Assembly (NCBI GenBank): GCA_020722815.1
Contig: DYKB01000010.1
Location: 1 to 32,400, forward strand
Length of the DNA: 32,400 nucleotides
Reading direction: 5' to 3'
Source of the DNA: Caldithrix sp.
GTDB taxonomy: Bacteria; Zhuqueibacterota; Zhuqueibacteria; Thermofontimicrobiales; Sulfurfontimicrobiaceae
Shown here in pieces: positions 16,759-24,800 of the stretch (the first letter of the stretch is position 1; every line of letters starts with the position of its first letter). Under the pieces are notes generated by a model, which did not search any database, was not told the DNA's origin, and worked only from the letters and a program-made list of their open reading frames with translations. The position numbers and the translations under genes are program-made.

Positions 16759-18048
16759 TTAAAATATAATACTAATCCCCCCCTTCGCCAACCCATACAT
16801 CACCTCTTTACCCTTCAAAACACCGATACCCTGTCCGAACACGGCCATCTTTTTGCCGGCAAGTGTAATGGTCACTGCCCCCAGCATGCCTCTGGTGCGG
16901 AATTCGTATTCATTGAGCGTTTGATTGTTGAGCTGGTCACTGATTGTATAAAACGTCCAGCCGTACCCACCCCCAAATTCCAGGCTGAGCCAGCATTTCG
17001 GGAAAAAAACCACATTGGCCAGGGCATTGGCGCCGATGCCGGAAATATTGACCTCATTCAACAACGGATTACCAGCAGCATCGTATTTCTGGCGTGGCAT
17101 TTTCGGTTTGGCGAGCATGTAGTACAGGTCGCCATAAATGCGGATTCTTCTTTCTATTAAAAGAGAAAGCCCCGAACCAGCACCTTCAAAGAGGATTTCC
17201 TGATAGTTCGCTATCGGCTGATTTTGAAAATGGTTTTGCCAGAACTCAGGTTTGAAATAGAGTCCGTTATAATAGAAGTGAAAATGGGTTCTGAGGATAT
17301 TTTTAATTTGATTGGTATGTTCATTAATAAGCTGAGTGTGAATATCAAGCTGATCACGCTGATGCTTACCATTGGCATCAAGTTGCGCAATTTGTTTGTC
17401 ATGTTCATCGACTCGTTGCGTCAACCGGGCAACATTCTGTTGAATTTGTTCTCTTTCAAGTCGTGCCAGATCATCCAGTTTTTGAACTGACAGGTAAAGT
17501 TCATCCGTTCGCACCTGAGAATCCAGCAGTTTTTTGTTTTGACTGAGCACTTCTGATTCTAATTCCGTAAGCCGACTATCATGTTTAACCACTTGGGCTT
17601 CAAGTGCCTCCATTCTTTTTTCCAGCATGTCAACACGCGTCAGCAGGGGGGTCAATTGAGTTTGATTGATCTCTTGTAATTTCTGAATGAGATCCCGGTC
17701 TGAAAGCTGCCGGTCACGCATATATTCCTGCATTCGATGGATAATTTGCAGTCCATCATTACTCAAACGAATTTGTTCATCCTGGATATGTTCGGGATAG
17801 GTCTCCGGCAGCATTTTATAACTTTCCCGTTCACCGGTAATTTGTTCGGCAACCTGATCCAGCACTTTTCCAAATCCTGACCTGTCAAACATTGAATCCA
17901 TAAATCTTCCCATCAAATATCCCCCAATATATCGCAGTGGTGCCATGAACCAGAAGGCACTATTGAGTTGAATGGGAATAATTATCAGAATTAGCAAAAT
18001 AAGGAATAATTTTTTCGCTGATATTTTTTTAAAATATGTTGCATTCAT
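16759..18048 (-). CDS. Coiled-coil protein with C-terminal outer-membrane-type beta domain
   Basis: A 429-residue exported protein. Residues about 10-31 form a signal peptide (KKLFLILLILIIIPIQLNSA). A Gly/aromatic stretch follows (35-60), then a long coiled coil (about 95-250) with heptads such as LTRVDMLEKRMEALEAQVV and RLTQRVDEHDKQIAQLD. Residues 255-429 alternate polar and aromatic residues in strand-sized blocks (HFHFYYNGLYF, IRIYGDLYYMLA, WLSLEFGGGYGWTFY) and end in GGISIIF with a terminal Phe, the usual outer-membrane insertion signal. The most likely picture is a small barrel in the outer membrane with a periplasmic or surface coiled-coil stalk. It is the second gene of the probable operon that starts with the degenerate receiver. 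Confidence 0.83.
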   Translation of the reverse strand: MNATYFKKISAKKLFLILLILIIIPIQLNSAFWFMAPLRYIGGYLMGRFMDSMFDRSGFGKVLDQVAEQITGERESYKMLPETYPEHIQDEQIRLSNDGLQIIHRMQEYMRDRQLSDRDLIQKLQEINQTQLTPLLTRVDMLEKRMEALEAQVVKHDSRLTELESEVLSQNKKLLDSQVRTDELYLSVQKLDDLARLEREQIQQNVARLTQRVDEHDKQIAQLDANGKHQRDQLDIHTQLINEHTNQIKNILRTHFHFYYNGLYFKPEFWQNHFQNQPIANYQEILFEGAGSGLSLLIERRIRIYGDLYYMLAKPKMPRQKYDAAGNPLLNEVNISGIGANALANVVFFPKCWLSLEFGGGYGWTFYTISDQLNNQTLNEYEFRTRGMLGAVTITLAGKKMAVFGQGIGVLKGKEVMYGLAKGGISIIF

Positions 18049-18135
18049 GCGACACTTTCCTCTTCGAGTTTAGATTCAAAAGCAATGGCTCAAAATAAAG
18101 AATATTTCAGCTAAAATTCAAGCGCAACAACCTTG

Positions 18136-18510
18136 TCACAACCTTGCCGGGCCATTTCCCTGGGCAATTATTTGCTTTAGACCCTGGGAATCGGCAATAA
18201 TCGCCGTCACACCATAGTTTAAATAGTGGCGGACCGGCTGTTCGTCCTGGTTGGTGCAAACCAGGATTTTTATTAATTTTGAATACTGTTTCCGATTGAG
18301 GTACCGTAAGAGTTTCAGGCTCTGGTGTTTCATTTCTGCATCGGTTCCGGATGGGAGATAGATAATGACATAATCAACTTGTTTTTGTCGTAAAAATTCG
18401 CTAACCGTTTTTATTCGGTCCGTGGCATAAACCTGGCATTGTTCCACTAAAATTGCCTGTATTTCAGCAATTGATTGCTGATTGGCGTGAAATATGAGTA
18501 CTGTTTTCAC
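18136..18510 (-). CDS. Degenerate response-regulator receiver-like protein (GTG start)
   Basis: A 124-residue protein with the size and alternating beta-alpha pattern of a stand-alone receiver (VLIFHANQQSIAEIQAIL, VDYVIIYLPSGTD, IKILVCTNQDE, YGVTAIIADS). The acidic pair after strand 1 is replaced by HAN, the phosphoacceptor Asp of strand 3 is replaced in YLPSG, and the Lys of strand 5 is not evident. It should therefore not be phosphorylated in the usual way. The start codon is GTG without a clear ribosome site. An ATG at 18521 opens a 4-codon frame (MKKL) through a run of six A whose TGA overlaps the GTG. One extra A would fuse the frames to MKKIVKTVLIF, so a slippage or sequence error at this spot is possible. 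It is the first gene of a probable operon. Confidence 0.72.
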   Translation of the reverse strand: MKTVLIFHANQQSIAEIQAILVEQCQVYATDRIKTVSEFLRQKQVDYVIIYLPSGTDAEMKHQSLKLLRYLNRKQYSKLIKILVCTNQDEQPVRHYLNYGVTAIIADSQGLKQIIAQGNGPARL

Positions 18511-18587
18511 AATTTTTTCATCGTTTTAAATGAATGTTTTATTTATGTTATATCGTGTTGTAAGTGTCAGGATGAAATTAACAAGTG

Positions 18588-18601
18588 TTACAATAATGTA
18601 A
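18588..18601. promoter_or_regulatory. Palindrome 1 upstream of the pseudo-receiver operon
   Basis: TTACAATAATGTAA is an inverted repeat (TTACA, 4-nt spacer, TGTAA) preceded by AAGTG. On the minus strand it abuts a weak -24/-12-like element at 18601-18616 (TGGCAGGAAATTTGAT, lacking the C of the -12 GC). If that element is a promoter, the palindrome would cover the transcription start, a repressor-like position. This is a hypothesis. Confidence 0.35.
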
Positions 18602-18715
18602 TCAAATTTCCTGCCAGAAATTAACAAATTGTTATTATATTTTATAATATGCTGTAAATTATAAAATTAAGAAGGGTAAAATTTTTGATTGGTTTTGTAA
18701 ATGGGATTAAAAGTG

Positions 18716-18729
18716 TTGCATTTATGTAA
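18716..18729. promoter_or_regulatory. Palindrome 2 upstream of the pseudo-receiver operon
   Basis: TTGCATTTATGTAA, also preceded by AAGTG. With flanks it reads TGTTGCAT-TT-ATGTAACA, 8-bp arms with one mismatch. It resembles palindrome 1 and lies 128 bp farther upstream, a distance compatible with an activator site for an enhancer-binding protein. This is a hypothesis. Confidence 0.35.
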
Positions 18730-18789
18730 CAGTTATGAATTTATTAAAATAGGGTAGTTAATTGTTTTTAAAGGGGATAGGTTGATTTG

Positions 18790-19341
18790 CAGGAATGCAA
18801 CAGATCAATTTCGAATTGCGGATTTCGAATTGCGGATTTCAGATTTGGGGGATTATTTCTCAGCAGAAAAGAAATGACAGGATAACAGGATTTATACAGG
18901 ATTTACAGGAATGAAACAGTTCTATGCTGTTGTGTCGGGATAATAGTGATTAATGGCTGTCCCAAAATGCTAAATTGGCAACAGTTTGATTTCGGATTTC
19001 GAATTGCGGATTTCGGATTTGGGGAATTATTTCTCAGCAGAAAAGAAATGACAGGATAACAGGATTTATACAGGATTTACAGGAATGAAACAGTTCTATG
19101 CTGTTGTGTCGGGATAATAGTGATTAATGGCTGTCCCAAAATGCTAAATTGGCAACAGTTTGATTTCGGATTTCGAATTGCGGATTTCGGATTTGGGGAA
19201 TTATTTCTCAGCAGAAAAGAAATGACAGGATAACAGGATTTATACAGGATTTACAGGAGTGAGTCGGTTCCAAGCCATTGTATTGGGATAATAATAGGAA
19301 TCTATCCGAAAATGCGAAAATTTGCAGCAGATCAATTTCGG
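18790..19341. repeat. 174-bp intergenic tandem repeat, three copies plus a partial
   Basis: Copies start at 18822, 18996 and 19170, an exact 174-bp period, with a partial copy before (18790-18821). Copies 1 and 2 are nearly identical. Copy 3 matches until about 19258 and then diverges, ending at 19341. Each unit contains a GAATTGCGGATTTCGGATTT segment, a CAGGAT-rich segment (ACAGGATAACAGGATTTATA and a further ACAGGATTTACAGGA) and a TGCTGTTGTGTCGGGATAA segment. No open frame crosses the array. It occupies the gap between the minisatellite coiled-coil gene and the pseudo-receiver operon. The rest of 18511-18789 is AT-rich, with an 18-bp palindromic AT block near 18633-18650. Confidence 0.9.
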
Positions 19342-19378
19342 ATTTGAAGAATTAAAACCAGGACGGAGTGAAGGGATT

Positions 19379-20044
19379 TTATTTGGGCTTTTTATTTTCT
19401 AATTTTTGGATGCGGTATTCGTGATCTTCGATTTTTTCATCGGAGACTTTGCGGTATTGATTAAGTTTTGTCACTTTTTTATTGGTTCTGGAATATCGGG
19501 CATCTTGCGCCTTCATTTCAACACGAATCGTATCGACTGTATGCACAAGCCCATCTAAAATGGTGATTATCTTATTCATTTTGCCATCAAACTCATCGCG
19601 GGTTACCATTTTTTCATCCATATCGGCAACCTTGATAATGAGTTTATCAATACTATTGGTATTGGCCTGGGTTTGTTTTTCGAGTCGATCAAACTTTTGA
19701 TTTAAATTAGAAACTTCATGTTTTAAGCCAGAAACATCCTGCTTTAACACATAAACATCCTGCTTTAACACAGCAACATCCTGCTTCAAGGCAGAGACAT
19801 CCTGCTTCAAAACAGCAACATCCTGCTTCAAAACAGCAACATCCTGCTTTAACACAGCAACATCCTGCTTTAACACAGCAACATCCTGCTTCAAAACAGC
19901 AACATCCTGCTTCAAAACAGCAACATCCTGCTTTACCAGTTCAAGGTCTTTCTTCGTAGCAACTTCAGCGAATTTGTCGAATACTTCCTGCTTAAAGGTG
20001 TTAAATTCGCCTTTGGTGACATAATCCGGTATTGAATTGGCCAT
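19379..20044 (-). CDS. Coiled-coil protein with heptad minisatellite (KQDVAVL repeats)
   Basis: A 221-residue protein without a signal peptide, AAAGGAG upstream of the ATG. Residues about 12-36 (KGEFNTFKQEVFDKFAEVATKKDLE) lead into ten consecutive heptads of the type KQDVAVL (about 38-107), where Val and Leu occupy the a/d core positions. A less regular coiled coil follows (VSNLNQKFDRLEKQTQANTN, VADMDEKMVTRDEFDGKMN), with a basic tail (ENKKPK). It should form a long rod, probably trimeric or dimeric. The ATKKDLE motif and repeat style resemble DUF1640-type coiled-coil proteins, a loose likeness only. The gene stands alone between the 174-bp array and the two-component genes. Function unknown. 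Confidence 0.85.
   Translation of the reverse strand: MANSIPDYVTKGEFNTFKQEVFDKFAEVATKKDLELVKQDVAVLKQDVAVLKQDVAVLKQDVAVLKQDVAVLKQDVAVLKQDVSALKQDVAVLKQDVYVLKQDVSGLKHEVSNLNQKFDRLEKQTQANTNSIDKLIIKVADMDEKMVTRDEFDGKMNKIITILDGLVHTVDTIRVEMKAQDARYSRTNKKVTKLNQYRKVSDEKIEDHEYRIQKLENKKPK
19727..19937 (-). repeat. 21-bp coding minisatellite, ten units, with a four-unit higher-order pattern
   Basis: CCTGCTT recurs at 19738, 19759, 19780, 19801, 19822, 19843, 19864, 19885, 19906 and 19927, exactly 21 bp apart. Two synonymous versions exist: type A (GTG for Val, TTA for Leu) and type B (GTT, TTG). In + order they run A A B' B B A A B B then an edge unit, that is, a repeating A-A-B-B block of 84 bp. Confidence 0.9.
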
Positions 20045-20335
20045 TCGTTTGCTCCTTTTGGTTCGTTAAAATGGCTAATATGAATATAGCAAATTTATTA
20101 ATTATTTCAAACAATTTTTTTAAATTTAAAATGGGCGTTTGGCTATTGGCTTTTAGCGATTGAATTCTTTAAAGTTAATGATATGGTTGTTCCAATTGTT
20201 TTTTTTAAAAGAAGGCAAATGGTCAATTGGCTCAATTTTAAGGACTAATGAGTATCATAAATAGACAAATTAACAATTTGTCTTACTCTTTTGGATAAAT
20301 GTACTTTCGCCAATCGCTCAGTTTAGGTTGAAATT
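20045..20335. other. Short intergenic region with an AT-rich hairpin (20263-20283)
   Basis: AGACAAATT (20263-20271) and AATTTGTCT (20275-20283) form a perfect 9-bp stem with an AAC loop, about 55 bp downstream of the regulator stop codon. It may be a weak terminator for the two-component genes; no T-run of note follows. The rest is AT-rich with no recognised promoter. Confidence 0.4.
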
Positions 20336-21703
20336 TCAGTCTGATTTTTTATATCCTTCCAGACCCAGTTCCTTCATAATTCGATATAATGTCGTTCGGT
20401 TGATCTGAGCAGCTTCAGCCGCGGCTGAGATATTGTCCGCATGAACTTTTAATAAATTCGTAAAATAGAGCTGCTGAAAATGGTCAACAATCTGATTTTT
20501 AGCGGTTTCATAGGGCAATTGGTACAACTCCTGAAAATGACTGTAGTTTAGCCCTTCTGGTAATGCGGCATCGGGAACAATGCGATCCAGTTCATCTCCC
20601 TGACAAAATATGAGCGAACTTTGAATGACATTGCGGAGTTCGCGGACATTTCCGGGCCAGTGGTAACTGAGCAATTTCTTTTTGACAGCATCGGAAATTG
20701 TTTTAATATGGGGATAGGTTTCTTTTTTCAGAAAATATTCCGCCAGGGGGATAATGTCTTCAGGACGTTCGCGCAAGGGGGGAATTTTAATTTTAAAGAC
20801 ATTGAGGCGATAAAACAGATCATTCCGAAAATTTTTCTTTTCGATCTCATCTTCTAATTTTGCATTGGTAGCTACAATAATCCGGAAATCAGAAGTTTGT
20901 ACCTCTTTCGCCCCAACCGGAAAGAAAGTTTTGTCTTCGAGAGCGGTCAGCACTTTTGCCTGCGAAGCAAGTGGCATGGCGGCGATTTCATCCAGAAAAA
21001 GAGTTCCCCGGTTTGCCATCTCCATTAATCCTCGCTTATCCTCGAACGCGTTCGTAAATGCGCCTTTTCGATGACCGAAAATTGTACTTTCAAACAATTC
21101 CGGTGCCAATGTACTGCAATTCACTTCCACAAATTCCCGATTGGCGCGCGGACTGCAGCGATGAATGGCATGGGCTAATACATTTTTCCCGCTACCCGAT
21201 TCACCGATTAAAAGGACCGAATAGTCGGTAGGCGCCACTTGTTGAATCTGATTCATAATTTCCGCCATGGCCGGGCTTTTATAGATGACCTCACCATAAA
21301 GCATTTCATCTTTTATTCGGCAAAGGAGTCGCCAGTTATCCTGCTGCAGCATATTTTCTAAACGAACACGCAAATTCTTAATATCCGGCTTTTTCGTGGT
21401 GAAATCAAACGCCCCAAGCCGCATCGCTTCAACCGCCAGATCGATATTTTCATATTCGGTAATCATAATTACCGGCAAATCGGGATGGGTCCGGCGAATT
21501 TCTTTTAGCACATCCAATCCGGTGATTTCTTCTTTTAGTTTATAATCCAGAAAAACCACATCATAATGATTTTTTTCAATCTGCTTGAAGCCGGTCTTGC
21601 TGTTATGGGCAATTGTCACCTCAAAAAGTCCCTTCGCCAGGTCTTTAAATGTCTGGCTAAATCGGGAATCATCATCGATCAGAATGGCATTCAATGGACG
21701 CAT
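20336..21703 (-). CDS. NtrC-family sigma-54-dependent response regulator
   Basis: A 455-residue cytoplasmic regulator starting MRPLNAILIDDD. The frame stays open to 21814, but those extra codons translate a dispersed palindrome (giving FDKLRARPMPLAEPVEA), so the later ATG with AAAGG upstream is preferred. Receiver (1-120): Asp10-12, phosphoacceptor Asp53, Thr82, Lys104/105. AAA+ domain (about 143-375): Walker A GESGSGKN (167-174), GAFTNA (214-219), Walker B GTLFLDEI (233-240), arginine-finger region FRNDLFYRL (292-300), WPGNVRELRN (349-358). A Fis-type helix-turn-helix is at 424-445 (ISAAAEAAQINRTTLYRIMKE). The sigma-54 contact loop has Asn instead of the usual second Gly. It follows the sensor kinase gene by 147 bp, so the kinase is the expected phosphodonor. 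Targets are unknown. Confidence 0.95.
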   Translation of the reverse strand: MRPLNAILIDDDSRFSQTFKDLAKGLFEVTIAHNSKTGFKQIEKNHYDVVFLDYKLKEEITGLDVLKEIRRTHPDLPVIMITEYENIDLAVEAMRLGAFDFTTKKPDIKNLRVRLENMLQQDNWRLLCRIKDEMLYGEVIYKSPAMAEIMNQIQQVAPTDYSVLLIGESGSGKNVLAHAIHRCSPRANREFVEVNCSTLAPELFESTIFGHRKGAFTNAFEDKRGLMEMANRGTLFLDEIAAMPLASQAKVLTALEDKTFFPVGAKEVQTSDFRIIVATNAKLEDEIEKKNFRNDLFYRLNVFKIKIPPLRERPEDIIPLAEYFLKKETYPHIKTISDAVKKKLLSYHWPGNVRELRNVIQSSLIFCQGDELDRIVPDAALPEGLNYSHFQELYQLPYETAKNQIVDHFQQLYFTNLLKVHADNISAAAEAAQINRTTLYRIMKELGLEGYKKSD

Positions 21704-21750
21704 TTTATAAACCTTTCTATGTATCCGCTCAATAATTGAGGGGTATTTGG

Positions 21751-21800
21751 CTTCAACAGGCTCAGCCAGCGGCATCGGCCGTGCCCTGAGCTTGTCGAAG
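21751..21800. repeat. REP-like palindrome between kinase and regulator genes
   Basis: CTTCAACAGGCTCAG (21751-21765) and CTGAGCTTGTCGAAG (21786-21800) pair at 13 of 15 positions with a 20-nt loop; the two mismatches are of the G-U type in one RNA strand. This 'CTTCGACAAGCTCAGG' palindrome is a familiar dispersed element in many bacterial genomes. It could form a hairpin in the kinase-regulator transcript and change the ratio of the two proteins. Confidence 0.75.
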
Positions 21801-21850
21801 GGTACTTTTGCCACCCTTTTTTGAGGGGATACCTTCCTATTTAGCGGTAC

Positions 21851-24800
21851 TTATCTCACAATTCTAAATCGTAATTCGAAAGTCGTTCCGACATCGGGAT
21901 GGCTGGACACAATCTGAATATCGCCACCGTACCTTTCCAGATACGTTTTGGCGTGAAAAAGGCCAAAACCACCACGGCCACTTTTTTTGGAAGTCATTCC
22001 ATCCGCAAAAAGTTGGGATTGCAGATCGGCCGGTATTCCAGTGCCATTATCACTGAAACGAACATACAAATCGAGTTGTTTTCGAATAATTTCGATATGA
22101 ATATGCTTTTCCGGCTGCGATTCCATTGCCCGTTCGGCATTTTGAAACAAATTTTCAAATATCGAAAATAATTGTGATTGTGGCATTCTTACCTGAACTT
22201 CAGATTCCGGGATAGCCGGTTCCAGTACCAGCGTAAAATCCCGATTTTTAATAGCATCCATGAGGGTATGCATAACTTCATAAAATGGCGCGCTAAAGTG
22301 TTGATCCACTTTCATTGAAATTTGCTTCAAAATTTTTTGAATATCCGTGACCAATGCCGGTATCTTCTTATGCTGGTGAAGATTTATTTTACTTCTTAAT
22401 TCAACAGCAATTTTGGCGTCATTCAGGAGCCGCTCAAGTTTGGGCAGGATATTTTTAAATTCACCTTCTTCTATTGTTAAGACCTGTTCAGCTAATCCTT
22501 CAATCTTACTGATTTCCGGATAAATAAATTTGTAAAAATTATCGATTGCCGTCATGACGTGCTGTTTTATTTCATCCGGAATAATTTTTTCCGGTTCGAT
22601 ATTGACAAAAAGGAGTCCTATCTGGTTTAAACAACTGGAGCGCCATTCGCTATGCTCAAATTCGCGGCAGGCCATCAATAACCGGTCTAATTTTTCGCTT
22701 CGGCTGGTCTGCTGGCTAAAATAATAATTCAACCACACACTTAATGCCAGCGCTGCCAGTCCAAACAGATAAGGTAATCCATGATTCCATCCGCGATGCC
22801 AACCATAAGTCAGAATTTTTACGACAAGAAAAATTGTGATCGGCAAAAGGCTTAATAAAATACGGCTGAGCCGGGTTCCCCACATTTTCCTTCCGGCATA
22901 AACGATTGCCAGAACGACAATCAGGAGAAATATTAAAAAATGTCCCAACTCAACATAATTCGCTTTTGTGATCAGATTTCGTAACAACCAGCGTCTAAAT
23001 AATGAAAAATGACGGGCAATTCCGGATTCTTCATAAACTGTTAAAGTCTGTCCGGGGAGCAAATCGGTTTTGGTGATAATAATTTTCGAGGGGAAATGGA
23101 ATTGGGCATCATATTTTTGATTCGGTTTCACGCCAAAATGGACAATGGTTGAGCTCATGGAAAAATAACCGCCGCTGGCCATAATTTCCCGCATACCCAG
23201 CAAATAATTCTTCTCTCCCGGATGACCGGCTTCATACAGAAAAACTTTAGCGCCAATGGCGTCGCGATTACTTTGGGTACCAATCAGTTTAAATTTTAAA
23301 TAATTTTGACCATGATTCAGATTGATAAAAGCAGTACTCGGGCTCCCATCGCAGGCGACGTACAAATCCAGATCACCATCCAGCCCTGTCCGTTTTTCTT
23401 TCCAGCCAAAATCGGCAACCGCAACTCCCCGAATTTTCCCTTCGTATTCCAGGCCAAATTCACGGGTCATTTCTTTAAATTTTTTTCCATTCAGATTTTT
23501 ATAAAACCGGGTGAATCCATTTCCGGTCACATATAAATCCAGCCAGCCGTCGTTGTCCGCATCAAAAAAGACGGCTGAAGCACTATTGGTACTATCGGTA
23601 AAACCAGCCGCCATTGAAACATCGGTAAAATAGCCTTTTCCATTATTGATGTACAACAAATCGGGTAATAATAGCCGGGTCATAAATAAATCCAGATCCC
23701 CGTCATTATCAATATCGGCGAATGCACCATGACAGAAATGCTCCGTTGAATCCGGTTTCAAACCAGCTTTTAAGGTGATATCTTCAAATCGGGGTAAACC
23801 CGTCTTTTTATCCAATCCGCAATGCTTGAGTAGTTTGAGACGGCCAGATGAATTCGGGATAAACAAATCCGGATCACCATCCCCATCAATATCACCAAAG
23901 GAGGCATTGAGACTGCCAAAAGGTGCCATGGCTGCCACGAGTACTGGAAATTCGGTGAAATGACCGTTTCGGTTATTCAGATAAAAATTGTTGGGCACTA
24001 ATTGATTGGTTACCAGCAAATCCAGATAGCCGTCAAAATTTACGTCCGACCAAGCGCCCAGGTTGGAAAATGCCCTGCCCTGTCCCCCGACACCAGCTTC
24101 ATCGGTAAAGTTATTAAACTTCAGGTGACCCTTATTCCGATACAAAATATTCGGATGATAAAAGCTACACACATATAAATCCAGATAGCCATCATTTTCA
24201 ATATCGGCCATCGAAATTCCAGCATCGTAAGTCGTCGGCATTGAGTTTGGCCCTTCGACCATGATCTCTCCGCCAACTTTCGCTTTATCGGCTGCGGCGC
24301 TGCCAGCTAAAAAAGGCTCGGCGGTAGAAGATGTTGTTCCAATCAGATGATTAATTCCTTCCTGATCCACAATATAAAGGTCTTCCAAACCATCCTGATT
24401 CACATCACCGATGGCGACACCCCATTCATGGGCGGAGACGGTTTGAGATTTTGTAAATGATTTATAGACCAGTGAAACCGAAGAGGGGACAGACTTTTCT
24501 TGACGCCGTCGATACAAAATTTCCCGGTCAGGCTCCCAAACTACCATCCAGAAATTACAAAATTTAATTTGAGGGATAATTTTATTTTCATTCATCACCT
24601 GCCAGGTCAATCGTCGCCAGCCATCAGAATCATATTGATAAAATCGATTGGTGCCCGATAGATAAAAAGCAGGCCGTTCGTCATAAACAAATAAATTTTC
24701 GCCACTGGTTCGCTCTGGAGCATAGTCATTCGATGGCAGCAGTATTTTTCGACAGGAATCAGGGGAGACTTCAAAAAGATAATGATCACCCGCCGCAATC

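Noticed and set aside
18790..19341. CRISPR array
   Set aside because: The 174-bp units are contiguous with no unique spacers, and no cas genes are present.
20336..21814. Longer regulator frame with 37 extra N-terminal residues
   Set aside because: The extension translates the palindrome at 21751-21800 and precedes a normal receiver start with its own ribosome site at 21703.
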